Below, in pieces: positions 1 to 11,499 of a stretch of 64,000 nucleotides of DNA. Source of the DNA: Bryum argenteum. Its lineage: Eukaryota; Streptophyta; Bryopsida; Bryales; Bryaceae. Position 1 is the stretch's first letter. Each line of letters opens with the position of its first letter. The position numbers and the translations under genes are program-made. Location: assembly GCA_037043015.1 (NCBI GenBank), contig CM073322.1, forward strand, positions 20,612,364 to 20,676,363, given 5' to 3'. The notes under the pieces are model-generated. The model did no database searches and was not told where the DNA came from. It saw nothing but the letters and a program-made list of their open reading frames with translations.

Positions 1-165
1 CCTAGCAGAGCCTCCCTACGTTAAAGCTGAGCCATCTGCACCCAAACAGGTGTCATCGCAGCTTCTCGTGAAGTCGGAGTACCGTGAGATCCAACCTGTG
101 CAAGATTCAAAACTTGCAAAGACCATTCGGGCCCCGAAGAGTTCTCTTTTTACTAATATGTTTGA
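1..165 (+). CDS. Possible exon end of an unrecognised gene, cut by the window edge
   Basis: The frame starting at base 2 is open from the window edge, with protein-like Lys/Glu/Pro-rich sequence (for example VKSEYREIQPVQ) up to about base 165. After that the composition becomes A/T-rich and the frame looks non-coding. A possible splice donor CAG|GTGTCA lies near base 50. I recognise no domain. It could be the end of a real exon whose gene lies to the left, or a chance open frame. Confidence 0.2.
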
Positions 166-309
166 TCTTAATTTGGTTCAAATTCTAATTTATGATCTTT
201 TCATAGTTAACAGCAATGCTAGCTTTCAAAAAAAATTACATGATAATAAATCGCAGTTCCACAAAGGAGCTCTCGTTTTCGAACTAGCAACACGTTCTCT
301 ATCTCGTTG

Positions 310-650
310 CAGCTATTTCACCCTTGGTCTCCAGTGCCTGACACTTCGACTTCGTGCAGTCGATCGACTCGGACTCATGCTCTGATGCATCGGCTCGGGT
401 CTTGTGCTGGCGCTTGAGGAGGTACCTGGTGGTGAGGAATCCTCTGAATTTGCAGCACTGGCCGTTTCCTGCCTGTCTATTGGCCTCCGACTAGAATACA
501 GGTGCTCCGCTGCTGCTTCCTGTAATTTCAGTGGCCTCTTGAGCCCCTGCACCACTTGCCGCAAAGAACACCTGCAAATGGCACTCAGCAGCATCATCAC
601 CCCAACAATGAGTCAACTGCACGGAATCTAGGTCTTTCGACATTTTGCAC
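310..650 (-). repeat. Inverted diverged copy of the 2.1-2.7 kb repeat
   Basis: Read on the minus strand, this stretch aligns with 2095-2450. Both contain a shared GTGCAGTTGACTCATTG, then TGCCATTTGCAGGTGTTC, then GGGCTCAAGA and ACCTGTAT blocks in the same order. TTTGCAG|GTGTTC looks like an old splice acceptor and exon start, so the family may derive from a gene. Indels break the frames, so I call it a repeat. Confidence 0.6.
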
Positions 651-1009
651 AAGGCATGTCATCCGACTACGTTACCAGTCTGGAGCAGGCGAGGCGCGGA
701 ACTCAGCACCTTGCATGATGAACATATAGTATGTTTCTTCTTGTCCTCCTTCCAGCGACAGCTTGTAGGCACGCATCTTGTACTCCTGAATTAGACACAT
801 CCAATGACAACATCGATCGGCAAAGCAGATTGTTTACTTTTATTAATCAAAAAGATGGAAGAAGCATGAGTGACTTGGAAGAGAAGGTATGATGCCACCC
901 ACCGTGATGAGCTTTGTGACACAAACGCCACACTGCGAACACAAAGCGGCAATGCAGGCCAAGATCTTTGCACACTGAATGCACAGTACTCGCTTTGACG
1001 AAGCCTCGG

Positions 1010-1345
1010 TTGTGAGAATAGGCCACGGTCGATCCGAACCAATGGAGGTCTATACAAATCTGGGCTCACCTGAGTTCTCCACATTCGCAATTGTAATTCC
1101 TAATCGACGTGCTCGACGATTCTCAGCCTCCTCACTCCTCAGCGATTGTATGTTCGTCATTAGTCCGTGACCGAGATTAGAGGGAGATTTCCAGCCTCTC
1201 CTCCCTCATCTCGGACGTCCGCTTGAAGTAAGGAGATGGCTCAGGACCAGCCAAACCTGCTTTTGGGAGCAGACTGCAGAGGAGGATGCGGCACAACGAC
1301 GGACCTCTACACCACCAGCTGCGGCCACATGACACTAGAGGCTAT
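1010..1345 (+). repeat. Direct duplication, copy 1
   Basis: This block aligns with 1545-1885. Both hold AATGGAGG...TCTGGGCTCACCTG...CCACATTCGCA in the first half and AACCTGCTTTT...GCTGCGGCCACATGACACT at the end. Copy 1 holds a short open frame starting at the ATG near 1236, whose peptide contains C-x3-C and SCGH, as in the start of some zinc-binding domains. Copy 2 has an early stop in that frame. No function is claimed. Confidence 0.6.
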
Positions 1346-1544
1346 TATCCACAAATCTATGAAGCCAGGTTAATACTCACGAGTGAGGCTTCTCGGAAGT
1401 GAGGGTCATGCTCATCACCGAGGCTTCTCTGAAGCGACGCTAGGTGTTCACCACCAAGGCTAGGCAGGCGTCTCGCTTCGGAGAAGCCTCGGTGGTGAGC
1501 ATCAGCCTTGCACAAGCGAATTCTGGGCTGTGAGTATTAGCGTC

Positions 1545-1885
1545 ACTTTGTGGAATCCTCGGTCGTGAGTTTATCCCTCGGTCGGTACGAACTAATGGAG
1601 GCCTTTCTAAGTCTGGGCTCACCTGGTGTTCCCACATTCGCACACTGCACATCCTGGTCGACGTACTCGACATTCTCAGCCGGCCTTCTCAGCGACTGTA
1701 TGTTCATCATTGTTCTGTGAGTGTGTAATTAGAAGGAGCTCTCATAGCATATCTAGGACGATTGAAGTGAGGAAGGAGATGGCTCAGGCCCACCCTAACC
1801 TGCTTTTATAGGCGAACTGCAAGGGAGGACAACGGCACAACGACGAACCTCTGCAGTCCAAGCTGCGGCCACATGACACTGTGCT
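1545..1885 (+). repeat. Direct duplication, copy 2
   Basis: Second, more decayed copy of the 1010-1345 unit, about 535 bp downstream in the same orientation. The small cysteine-containing frame of copy 1 ends here after about ten codons at TAG. Confidence 0.55.
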
Positions 1886-2094
1886 TTCAGTGTGCAAATG
1901 TCTTGGTGACTAATATAAACGGAAAGAACGACCTTTGTTGTTGTTATCTTCGCATGTGTCTGATTCGTTTACATCATATCATGTTCAGGAATACAAGATG
2001 CGTGCCTACAAGAGGTCTCTGAAAAGAGGAAAACAAGTAACGTAATACAATGTGTCAATGCAAGGTGTTGAGGTCCGCACCTCGCCTACTCTAG

Positions 2095-2690
2095 ACTGGT
2101 AAAGTTGGAATGTCATACTTTTGTGTACAATGCCGAAGACCAGAATCTAGTGCAGTTGACTCATTGACGGAGTGATATGTTGTTGAATCTATGATCACGA
2201 TGGTGCCATTTGCAGGTGTTCCCTTCGGAAATTAGTGCACGGGCTCAAGATGCCGTTTTGACAATCCAGCAGGCAGAGAAGTACCTGTATCCTGGTCGGA
2301 AGTACTCGGAAGCCGATAGATGTGCCGAAATCGCCCAGAGTTGCAAATGTAGCGAAGTCCCCACAATTTTCTTCCACTCCAAGTGTAGGAGTGAAGCGGA
2401 AGGCGCAAGCCAATGCACCCGACACTAGCAGCAGCACGAAGCCGAGGCCTCAAGCAACGGTGGACAACTGTGGGAACGCCGCACCGAAGAGGTAAAATTC
2501 CATTATTATGCCATCAAATTAGAATGTGTACAAAGTCGAATAAGTCATCGTCGGGGTGATTATGTTGCTGATTCCATGATCATGGTGCCGTTCGCAGGTG
2601 TCCCATTCGGAATGTAGTACCGGGGCTTAAAGCCGTGACATTACAGGTTGACATTACAGGGAGGAGCGGAAAAGCTTAGACGGAAAAGGC
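2095..2690 (+). repeat. Two direct copies of the family also seen inverted at 310-650
   Basis: One copy spans about 2095-2450 and a shorter diverged one about 2515-2690. The second repeats GGTGCCGTTCGCAGGTGTCCC, equivalent to GGTGCCATTTGCAGGTGTTCC of the first. Open frames through it (up to 80 codons) do not persist between copies. Confidence 0.55.
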
Positions 2691-2699
2691 CGAAAACGC

Positions 2700-3660
2700 C
2701 CATGGCTGCATATGCAGCGAAAACCCTACAACCACCTACCGTCGCAAGTGCAGGAGGAAGGCAAAACGCCTAAGCAGATGCATTGAGCATGCACCAAGCA
2801 ACTTCCAAAACGTTGCTAGACTTGATCAACGTTTTGAGCAAAAAAAAGTTGCAAACACCCTACTTGTAGTTTTGATATGAAAAATAAATTCCAACTCAAA
2901 TAGATAATAGTGTGATCCTTATTTGTGAAGCTTCAATATTATAAAGCTTTACCTTTACATATTTTTCTACCTCTATATGCTTTAATAATATCAACGTCTA
3001 CTTCTATACGCCCTTAACCCCAATATAGTTAATTTATACCTTTATACACCCAAAACGCATTAAATATATTGAAAAATGCGTAATCGATTTACATGCGATA
3101 CTCTAAGTATACTAAGTATTCTCAAATTCTTCTTGCTAAATGTGAAACGAGTTTAAGAATACTACACCAAGTAGTGAGTACACACAACATCCAAATTTTT
3201 TTGTGTACATTAATCAAGAGATGCATCATATAAAGTCGGACATATACAAAGGACAAGAAACGTCATATTCAAAATTTTATTACAAAATATAAGTAAAAAC
3301 GGTGGATTTTGAACATGAGTATGAAAAGTTGAAACATCTACCACCCCGAATATGAAAATGGAATCTCAAAAACATCTCTAAAACAATCTGGGATTCCTCA
3401 CTCTGTCATAACAATGTTTCCACGCCGCAGTCGTTGGTTGCCCACATATGGAAAGGATAAGCGATGGCCACCTCGTGGAGGTATCCATTGTACACAATCT
3501 ATTTTAAAGACCAAGCGGGGTTTACTCTTTTGCTTAGTAGTTTAGAAGCCTGCACAAGTAAGGTATTACATGCTAAGGTTGTAAGCTTTGTGAGATGTCT
3601 AGAATGATAGTTTTATAACAAAATCACCTAGCACCTCTTAGTGAGAGTATGAACCATACG
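2700..3660 (-). other. 3' non-coding part of RWP-RK repeat copy A, A/T-rich
   Basis: No ORF is convincing. On the minus strand the stretch matches, in order, the DNA downstream of copies B (to about 10.7 kb) and C (to about 12.66 kb), including a shared block with CATATGTGGGCAACC around 3450. The left end near 2790-2870 carries AACGTT-type short repeats like those at 10.7-10.9 kb. Confidence 0.5.
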
Positions 3661-3672
3661 TAAATTGCTTAC

Positions 3673-4852
3673 TAGTAATTTTCTGACTTGGGCGGGTGTA
3701 CCATGGCGAACAAGATCTTCTTTCCGCTTCAACTCCTTCACAGCTTTCTTCATGTTCCTTCTTATCGTTTGTCCGTACCTTTTTGTGGAGATTGCATATT
3801 CGAGTGCAATAATTGTGCTTTCCATGTTTCTAACCTGAAAACATATTCAAGACAAACTGTGAAAAAACTGCTAATGATGACTCCCTATATATGAGCACGC
3901 TCAAATTTACTCATTTTATCTATAAGTTTTAAACACAACATGCAATTTACGATGTAGCCTAATCAAAAGTAAAGATACATAGAACTTCCAAGAACAAAGG
4001 ATTTGTACCAATATATGTCTAACAAATTTTATCCTACACAAGAAACACTTAAAGGAATAACAAATCATGAACAAGACATCCCAAGATGTTTAAAGAATGT
4101 TACTTAAATGTTAACTTAAGCAAGGATCCAAGAGCTGCACAATGGTTCATGTACGAACTCAAGAGGTGATGAAGGCATCACCCTCTCTAAAAAGGAGAAG
4201 AAGCGTCTCAATCAAGAATACAACCAATGATTTGCAAGGAGATATGGGGCCGTTTTACCTGTACTCCCGGCCATCTTTTGACGCCAAAATATCTGAGTGC
4301 TTTCTTGAGAATCGAGTAAGAAACCTTCAGCTTTTCAGAAGCCCTCCATCCCATGCGGTGAAAGTGGGGCTGCAAGTCTTTTATCCTTAACATTGCTGGT
4401 TGCCAACGGCCGTGGTACTTTCCTAGAACCTGGCCACCTCTAGTGGAATGACATAACACAATTAGATCATACGCAAAGATAAATAGTGAATGCATGGGCT
4501 CTTTAAATGTAAGGGTTGTTGAATTCTTACAATGTACACATTGTTGTTGGGCACCTGGCAGTGAGCTATTAGACACATCCAACGGTGTCTCATTTAGTGC
4601 GAGCTCCTTGGCCGCACTACTATGAGACTCATCCGCCTCTATCTCATACAAGGCTTTGTCCTCTATGGCATCTGCATCCATGGAGTCGGACTCCACTTGG
4701 TCGAAGATAGGATCCTGGTCGGCACGAGTATCCATCGACATACCGCCTGAATCGACAACAGGAGTCTCCTGCTCCACCCCAAAAGCCGCACCAAGTTGGC
4801 CGGAGGTGTTGACGGTCTTGCGCGTTGGCGGTGGTGGTGAGGCCATGGCCAT
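3673..4852 (-). CDS. RWP-RK domain-like gene, copy A
   Basis: RWP-RK proteins are plant transcription factors (NIN-like and RKD classes). The minus-strand frame 4852-4259 begins MAMASPPPPTRK, has an acidic middle, and ends with an RWP-RK-like core: DLQPHFHRMGWRASEKLKV, then SILKKALR, then FGVKRWPGVQ. The family signature is RWPxRK; here RK is replaced, so DNA binding may be altered. A donor GTACAG|GTAAAA at 4259 and an acceptor TTTTCAG|GTTAGA at 3834 join a 162-bp exon (3834-3673) in frame. That exon encodes basic residues such as IRRNMKKAV and ends at |GTAAGC. ATG at 4852 lies in GCCATGGCC. A further intron between 4531 and 4400 is possible. Copies B-E show that this gene is a repeat unit here. 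Confidence 0.6.
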
Positions 4853-4899
4853 GGCGGGTATTCCCGTTTGGTTGCCAAATTGCAAGTCAGCAACAAGTT

Positions 4900-5796
4900 T
4901 GAATTCGTTCAATTAGTCTATAGCTCGTGCAGTGGGAGCATTTTATCTCGAAGAAACCAAACTCATGCCCAAGATTTTGTCGTCTTTATACTCCAGCCTT
5001 TGAGAGTTCCTCTACGAATTCCACTCAAAGAGATAGCAACTTGTCAATCAATGGTTTAAACATTTTTTCTTATTGTATAGAACATTGTTTTATTCAGTTG
5101 CATGGTTTGATTCGCAACAAGAGCATTATTTCACGACATAGGTTGTTTTGAATGGGTACGCACCTCGACAACCACCAAGAATATGTCGATTGTCTTGTTG
5201 ACATATTCCTCCATGGTGAAGTAGTGCTCATCAACAAGAATGGTGAATACTTTTTTTCAAATTATGTCCTCCAACTCGAGGAGTGGAAGCTTCCATGGTG
5301 CTTTCACTCAAAACCTATGGAGACATACAAACAAGAATCATTCACCAACACACAGGCAGTAATAAACAGAAATTATGGAAATGACAACTTATATTAACAA
5401 TTGACATAAAACAAAAGAGCGGAAGAGGAGACAACACAACGATTAATTGAGGAGACAACTGAAGACATGACAAAATGAGGGAACCTGTCTATGTTAAAAA
5501 ATAATACCTTTACAGACAAAAGGATTAGAAGAAAGGAAGCCTTAGGATTTCCTTTACAAAGAAGGGGGTGAAAAGAAGAAGGAAATTAAGAGATGAGGGG
5601 ACAAGAAACACAACAATAAAGAGGAGGCGAGTGAGAAATTGGAGGAGGGGACAAAAAGATGGTTGAACAAGTGTTGGTTGAAGATTAATACCTCAAAACA
5701 AGAGCCGAAGCGATAATGAGTAGAGAAGGAAGGCAAAAAGGGCAAAGCATGCGATTGGGGCAAAGAGGACAGCGAAGCATGCAAAGAAGGCCGCCA
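4900..5796. other. Upstream region of copy A, no confident gene
   Basis: On the minus strand 5060-5230 matches 9180-9290 upstream of copy B (GTCAAC-AGACAA...TGGTGGTTGTCGAGGTG) and contains a small exon-like frame including HYFTMEEYVNK followed by a possible donor. 5400-5790 is purine-rich low-complexity DNA. Its last about 60 bp read on the plus strand as Lys/Ala-rich codons that continue beyond the solo LTR at 9076. Confidence 0.4.
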
Positions 5797-5801
5797 AGCT
5801 T
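5797..5801. repeat. Target-site duplication AGCTT, left
   Basis: AGCTT immediately precedes TGTCGAACCC, the first bases of the solo LTR. The identical 5 bp follow its last bases (CGACA) at 9076-9080. Confidence 0.85.
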
Positions 5802-8800
5802 TGTCGAACCCTGTTCTCCAATATTTTTTGTTTTTAGCAATTAATTAGGAGTAAAGGGTTATTTTAGCAAGTAGAAATAAAAATCGGTCTGCTTAAACCG
5901 GTTCGTAAATAGTAGTTTTGTGTTAGGATCCTTCCGGCTAACCTTAGGGGATTTTAGAGCCTACCGGATACCCTTGTTGATATCCGGTTGATACCCTGAG
6001 ATGCCCGGATGGACCGGCTCTCCTACCGGGTTGATGATCACGCGCGGTCGACCCGGAGAAAGGGCCGAAAACTCATGCGGTGGAGACCCGATCGGAGGAG
6101 GATGACCGGGACGAGGACGACGAAGAAGAGGAGGCCCCACCTCGACAGGCAAGACCATCCCGAGGGGTGAGGAGGAAAGACACGACGGGTTTTGGGAGGA
6201 GACGTTCTCCCGCCCGACTTCCTCCCCGGTAGAGAAGGGAATCCCGAACGAGGAGGTGGTCGCAGCAGGGGCCATTGCGGAGGTGCCTCCACCCGAAAGA
6301 GACCCCCTGGAGGAGAGTGCCCAACCCGAAGCGCAAGGCCAAGAAGAGGAAGAGGTCGGCGAGTCCGTAGCACAGCCGAGGGCCATCGAGGAGGAGCGGG
6401 CCCCAAGTCCGGACCACCGCACCAATGCAAGATCCGGCTCCCCCCCCGATAGCGAGCCAATCCCGGAGAGCCAACCCAAGGTGAAGAGAAGGTCGCTCAT
6501 TTCGAGAGGAGAGCACTCCGGAGAGGGCCACACCTCCCGACCGAGTTACCGGAGCGGAGGAGTGACCCCGCCCCGCCACTCCAAAGATCGATGGCGGCTC
6601 CGAGTCGTCCCATAGAGGACTCGTAACCCCCGGAACGGAAACACCACCCGGTGCTTCCCGCCCCTACTACCGGATACCCAAAAGGGTATCCTCCACCCCA
6701 TCCGGCTAGCCATGGAGGAGGTGGATCGGGAGAATGAACAATTGTTCACCTCCCGGCGCGACTCGAGCGGGTCTTCCACCCCCAATGTGGAGAGGTATCC
6801 AGAGTTAGCCGAGGAGATGCAATGAGAAACGGCCGGCTAAGGAGAGAGAAGGTGGAGTCTGTCTTGAAGGCCCGGTCGAAGGAGAAGGCATCCGTGGGAG
6901 TCCAGTGTGGACCGGACCCCTCGGACACGGAGGCACGTCCGGAGGTGGAAGCCCTCAGGAGGATTGTGGAGGAGCAAGAGGCTGCACTCCGGAAGCTGCA
7001 GAACATCGACAAGACGGTGTTGCACTCCATCCTGAAGGTGTTGCAACCGGATGCTGAGGCTCAGACGAAGGCGGCCTTCTATGATGCCCGGATTGGGATC
7101 AGCGAATCACCCCAATCCCTGGAGCTGCTCAGGAGGCACACAACCGGGATCAATCAGTGCCTCAAGGAGTTCCGGACTCTTACGGGTAGGTTGTTGGGGG
7201 CCCTCCCCCACGTGGAGATGACGGAAGCCCTTCCGGAAGAGGAGGCTCTCGCACCCCCAGAGGTGCCCACGGAGGGGCCGGTGCCCATGGAGGTTGAGGA
7301 AGTGTCCCTGCCCGTTTCGGAGGAGCAGGGGATTCCACTTGATGGTGGAGTTCCGGTGGACAGGGAGGGAGAACGAGCTGCGACTCCCCCTCAGGGAGCT
7401 GATACCTCGGATGGACCAGGATTAACCGGTCCCTCCAAGGTGGAGCAGGTGGTGGAAGGAGAGGTTAACCCCTCTCAACAACCGGATGAGCACCCGGTTG
7501 GCGGTGTCACAGGAGAAGGGGCAGGACTCCCCGAGCAAGTCGAGGAGGTAGTACCTCACCCGGAGGTCCAAGTCAACGAGGTGGGAGATCCGGGCGAACA
7601 AGATCATCGGGATGAACCCGTGGCCCCTCGGGAGCGGCGGGGAGGAGCCCGTGGTGCCTCGGGGAAGAAGTCGAAGTTCAACCCGTGCCCCCTCCATCAA
7701 AGTTGAAGGCACTCCGGGACGGTGGAAGAGCCGGAGGACACAAAGAAAAACCCGAGGTTTTACATCGACACTCTCGGGTCGATCACGAGGCACACCCCCC
7801 GAGTAGCGGGCACTTCCGGAGGAACATCCCGCCGCCGCACCCCTCGAGCCGCCCCACGCCGCCGGAAGAAGACCTTAGTTAGTAATTAGTTAGGTTAGAA
7901 GTAGCTAGAAATAGTAGATGCCTTTTTGCCACTCACCCGGAAATCTCGGAGGCCCGGGAATTCCGGATCTGATAGGGTTCCCGGAAATCCGAACCTTCAG
8001 ACTTACAAGACTCTGCGGAGTCCTTCGGGTCTTTCCCGCGATCCACCCCACAGTAGTAAAGGTCCAATTTTGCATCCGAAACCTTGCGTCCTTCTTTGTG
8101 TATGTGTGAGAGATTTGCTTGGTCTTGTGTGTGAAGTGAGGTTTTGAAAATCAAGTTGTGGAGTGCAGGAAGTCCCTTGTTGGTCTGGTAGTTACGAGTT
8201 TGAGATATCCGAGAAGGGGATAGCCGGAGGAGTGACTCCGTCAGTAAGAGGTCCTAGTGAGAGGAGTCCGAGCGTCCTGGAAGTGTTGTAGCGAGTGCCA
8301 AAGGGGAGAGGTTGTGACTCCAACCGGACTGGACAGGGGAATTGGGAGAGGCGAGTAAAACCACCCTGCATAACCACCCCCCCCGGATGGGATATTCGGG
8401 TGAGGAAAGTCCACGACGGGAGTTGTACATAACCCCGGAGGCCAGTTACCTACCGGTGTGCGTGGTAGGAACCTCGTGGGCCGGGTAGTGGGATGCTACT
8501 CACTGCAGACCAGATCACAAGTTGTATCGCCCAGAGAGAAGGAGAGAACCGGACAGCTGCCGGTGTGACCTATCGTTTAAGCAAATTAACCAAGCGGTAG
8601 CGGCAGTTGTAAGGGAGGAACCCCGGGTAGAGAGGGAGAGAGGGATACGAGTATAGGTGAAACTCCAGTCACCCTAATCAACCGGAGGAGAGTGCCCCTT
8701 CCGTGCTCTGTTAAAAACTTACAGGGAGAACCCCTCCGAGGATTTACGGAGGTTAAATTAAATCATCACTCACTAACATGCCCTAACCGGTCAAAATAAT

Positions 8801-9075
8801 AATTGAGTTAAGAAGAGCAACCGGATCAGAATCAACCGGTTGCCCTGGGGTTTTGGGTTAAGGAACCAACAGTCTAAACTCTTGCGTTCCCTGATCCGGT
8901 ATACCAGAATGTGTTGGTCGTTGTAGTGTTAAACCGGTGATCGATCCGGATTTCGTCTTGTCTTCACACTTCATAGAATCTCCGTGGAACGTTACCCGGA
9001 AGGTGGACCATTTTTGCTAAGTTGTAAGGGCAAATTGAGTTAATTTTGGCCTCCTCGGTTCGGTAACTCACGACA
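5802..9075 (+). mobile_element. Solo LTR of the giant-LTR Ty3/gypsy family
   Basis: It begins TGTCGAACCC and ends CTCACGACA, the TG...CA termini also found on the LTRs of the element at 29342-47237, and it has a perfect 5-bp duplication. It is 3274 bp against 4614 bp for the intact 3' LTR. The difference is mainly an internal deletion near 6040-6090, where sequence jumps from the LTR start to the middle of the LTR-borne ORF. No internal gag-pol region is present, so it arose by LTR-LTR recombination (established mechanism) or is a truncated copy. It sits inside a Lys/Ala-rich frame that resumes at 9076. Confidence 0.9.
6822..7706 (+). CDS. C-terminal half of the LTR-borne ORF in the solo LTR
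   Basis: This 294-codon frame matches, in sense orientation, the LTR ORF fragments at 30528-31836 and 42017-42831. It has a coiled-coil-like stretch (RRIVEEQEAALRKLQ), a conserved block with FYDARIGISESPQSLE and TTGINQCLKEFRTLTGRLLG, then a long acidic Pro/Glu/Val-rich tail. I recognise no family. It is separated by frameshifts from the upstream part, so this copy is probably not translated intact. Conservation of the block in three LTR copies suggests past coding. Confidence 0.5.
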   Translation: MRNGRLRREKVESVLKARSKEKASVGVQCGPDPSDTEARPEVEALRRIVEEQEAALRKLQNIDKTVLHSILKVLQPDAEAQTKAAFYDARIGISESPQSLELLRRHTTGINQCLKEFRTLTGRLLGALPHVEMTEALPEEEALAPPEVPTEGPVPMEVEEVSLPVSEEQGIPLDGGVPVDREGERAATPPQGADTSDGPGLTGPSKVEQVVEGEVNPSQQPDEHPVGGVTGEGAGLPEQVEEVVPHPEVQVNEVGDPGEQDHRDEPVAPRERRGGARGASGKKSKFNPCPLHQS

Positions 9076-9080
9076 AGCTT
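9076..9080. repeat. Target-site duplication AGCTT, right
   Basis: Matches 5797-5801 across the solo LTR. Confidence 0.85.
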
Positions 9081-10210
9081 GCAAAGACAAAGTGCATGAA
9101 AATTGCGGCAAAGAATGCGAAGAGAGTGGCCAAGCGCGGGAATAGGGCGGCCTAGGGCAAATTGACTATATGAGGTCGGAATATGTCAACTAGACAACCT
9201 ACGAATTTTTGGTGGTTGTCGAGGTGAGTACCTATTTAAAAGAACCTAGGTTGTGAGATGAATGCTCTTGTTGCAAACCAAACTCCTTACCATGTAATTG
9301 AATGATGCAATGTTTTACACAATTAGAAAACTATTTGAACCATTGATTAATAACTCGCTATCTCTTTGAGTGACATTTGTAGACGAACTCTCCTTTAAAT
9401 TATTTGGTCATGCAATACTTCTTTGAATCAGAGGCTGGAGTACATTAGAAAAGACAATCGTCGCTTGGATTTGGTTACAAACTGCATGAGGTGCATACAA
9501 ATTCAGTGAACTTGAACTTGTAGCTCACTCTCGCAAATAAACGGGAATACCCGCCGTGGCCATGGCCCCACGACCACCACCAACTTGTTAAGTATATATT
9601 GGTAAAAAGCGTTCCTTCTTTGGGACCTCTATGTATCCATACCTTTGATTGGGGTTATATTGCCGTATTGTAAATTGCACGGTGTCTAAAACTTGTAGAC
9701 TAAAATGAATAAATATGTAGTGCTCCTATATAGAGTTTCATATTAGCATTTTTTTCATAGTTTGTCTTGGATATGTTTTTAGATTAGAAACATGGAAAGC
9801 ACAATCATGGCACTCGAATATGCAATCGCCACAAAGGGTACAAATGAATGCCCAGAAAGAGCATGAACACTCAGAGGGTTGAAGCAAAAAAAGATTTTCT
9901 TTGCCATGGTACACCCGCACAAGTCAAAAAAGTATTGGTAAGTGATTAACCTACACTTTTATGCTCTCATTGAGAGATGCGAGGTGGTTTTGCTATAAAA
10001 CTATTATTCTACACATCTCGCAAACATTACAATCTCAACATGTATTACCTTTGCGGGCTTCTAAATTATCGAGCAAAAGAGTAAACCGCATGGTTCATAA
10101 AATAGAGTTGATGGGTACCGAGGGTGGCCATCGCTTGTCCCTTTCATGTGTGGGCAACCGGCAACAACGTACGGCATGACAACATTGTTGTGACAAAGTG
10201 AGGAATCAAA
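9081..10210 (+). pseudogene. RWP-RK-like repeat copy B, decayed
   Basis: It starts with about 70 bp of Lys/Ala-rich coding-like sequence ending in TAG near 9153, continuing the frame left of the solo LTR. Then come the upstream region shared with copies A and D (CTTACCATGTAA at 9290) and the start-codon region (CCGTGGCCATGGCCCC, about 9555). The RWP core exon is missing: sequence jumps from the ACCACC run to intron DNA. The 162-bp basic exon remains at about 9783-9941, with its GTAAGTG donor, but indels break its frame. A downstream exon-like block at 10040-10180 matches copies A and C. Confidence 0.6.
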
Positions 10211-10695
10211 TATTCTAAGCGATTGGAGTTTAAGAGATGTTTTTGAGATTATAGATTAATATCTTGGGGTGGTAGTTGTTTCAACTCCGTATACTCATGG
10301 TCAAATATAACTTTTTTTACTTATGTTTTGTAATTAGATTCCAGATATGCTTCTTTTTTTCCTTTGTATATGTTTGAATTTATGTGATGCATCTCTTGAT
10401 TTGATGTACACAAGAATTTTTGGATACTTTGTGTACTTACTACTTAGTGTAGTGTTCTTAAAGTGATTTCACATTTAGCAAAAATAATTTAAGAATACTT
10501 AGTATGCTTAGAGTAGTGCCTCTGAATTGAATGCCCATTCATGCAACATGTTTAAGGCGTTTTTGGTCTATAAAGGTAGAAATTAACTATACTCGAGTTT
10601 AGGGCGTATAGAGGTAGAGATTAACAATATTGGAGCTATACAGATTAGCATCAAAACCATTATTTATTTTGGTAAAATTTAATCACTACTACAAT

Positions 10696-10938
10696 TTGGG
10701 TGTGTTTGTAACGTTTTCTTCACAAACATTGCTTAAGTCTACTAACATTTTGGAACTTGCTTAAGCAATGTTGTCAAGAAAATAAGCAACATTATGGAAT
10801 CACGAAGCAACGTTATTTATAATTAAGTTGAAAGCCTTGCTTAGTTTCTTCAGAACGTTGATCAAGCAAGTTCCAAAACGTCCCTAAACTTGAGCAACAT
10901 TCACACAAAGCAATGTTTGTAACTTTACAACACACCCC
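10696..10938. repeat. Small foldback (MITE-like) element
   Basis: The left end GTGTGTTTGTAACGTT is roughly complementary to the right end (AACTTTACAACACAC), and internal motifs (GCTTAAG, AACGTT, GCAACGTT) recur on both strands. There are no coding frames. A related AACGTTG/CAACTT cluster occurs at about 2790-2860 at the equivalent edge of copy A. I could not define a target duplication. Confidence 0.4.
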
Positions 10939-11499
10939 CACCCTCCTTGAACCTCATTTTATAGAAGATTGGCATTTTGATGAATTAGAGTTAACATGCT
11001 TCTTCTTCTTCTTACTTTTGAATAAGTTGTAGGAAGCACTTATAAGCGATTACACCTACATTTCGGCAATGATTACTGAAACATCTAGTACATTCTCTTT
11101 AGAAAAAATATATAGCAAAATATAGTGTGAAGTACAACCTTTTCATCATCTTATTTTTCAAGATACAAAATCAAGATCTATTTTAAGATACTCTCGGTAT
11201 TAAAAAGTCCTAAAATTTGATTTTCAAGAAGTTAATCAATATTTTCAATATATTATCTTCAAGTAATAACAATATATAGTAAAGTAAGTAATGATGATTA
11301 TATCATATGAAGTTATGAACATCTTAACATTGAAGAATTCAAAAGATTTGATGTTATTAATCTTACACAATATTGCGCACTATTAATATTTAGGGACAAT
11401 GTATGTACTTTGTTTGCGCAATTTTTTTCTAAAAAACAAGTTGAGGTAAGTTTAATGAGTATTAAATTTTTTCTATGTAAATATTAATGAGTATTCTAT

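Noticed and set aside
5554-5784. Minus-strand 76-codon ORF rich in Leu/Ser/Phe (possible signal-like peptide)
   Set aside because: Antisense of purine-rich low-complexity DNA; no homologous frame in related copies.
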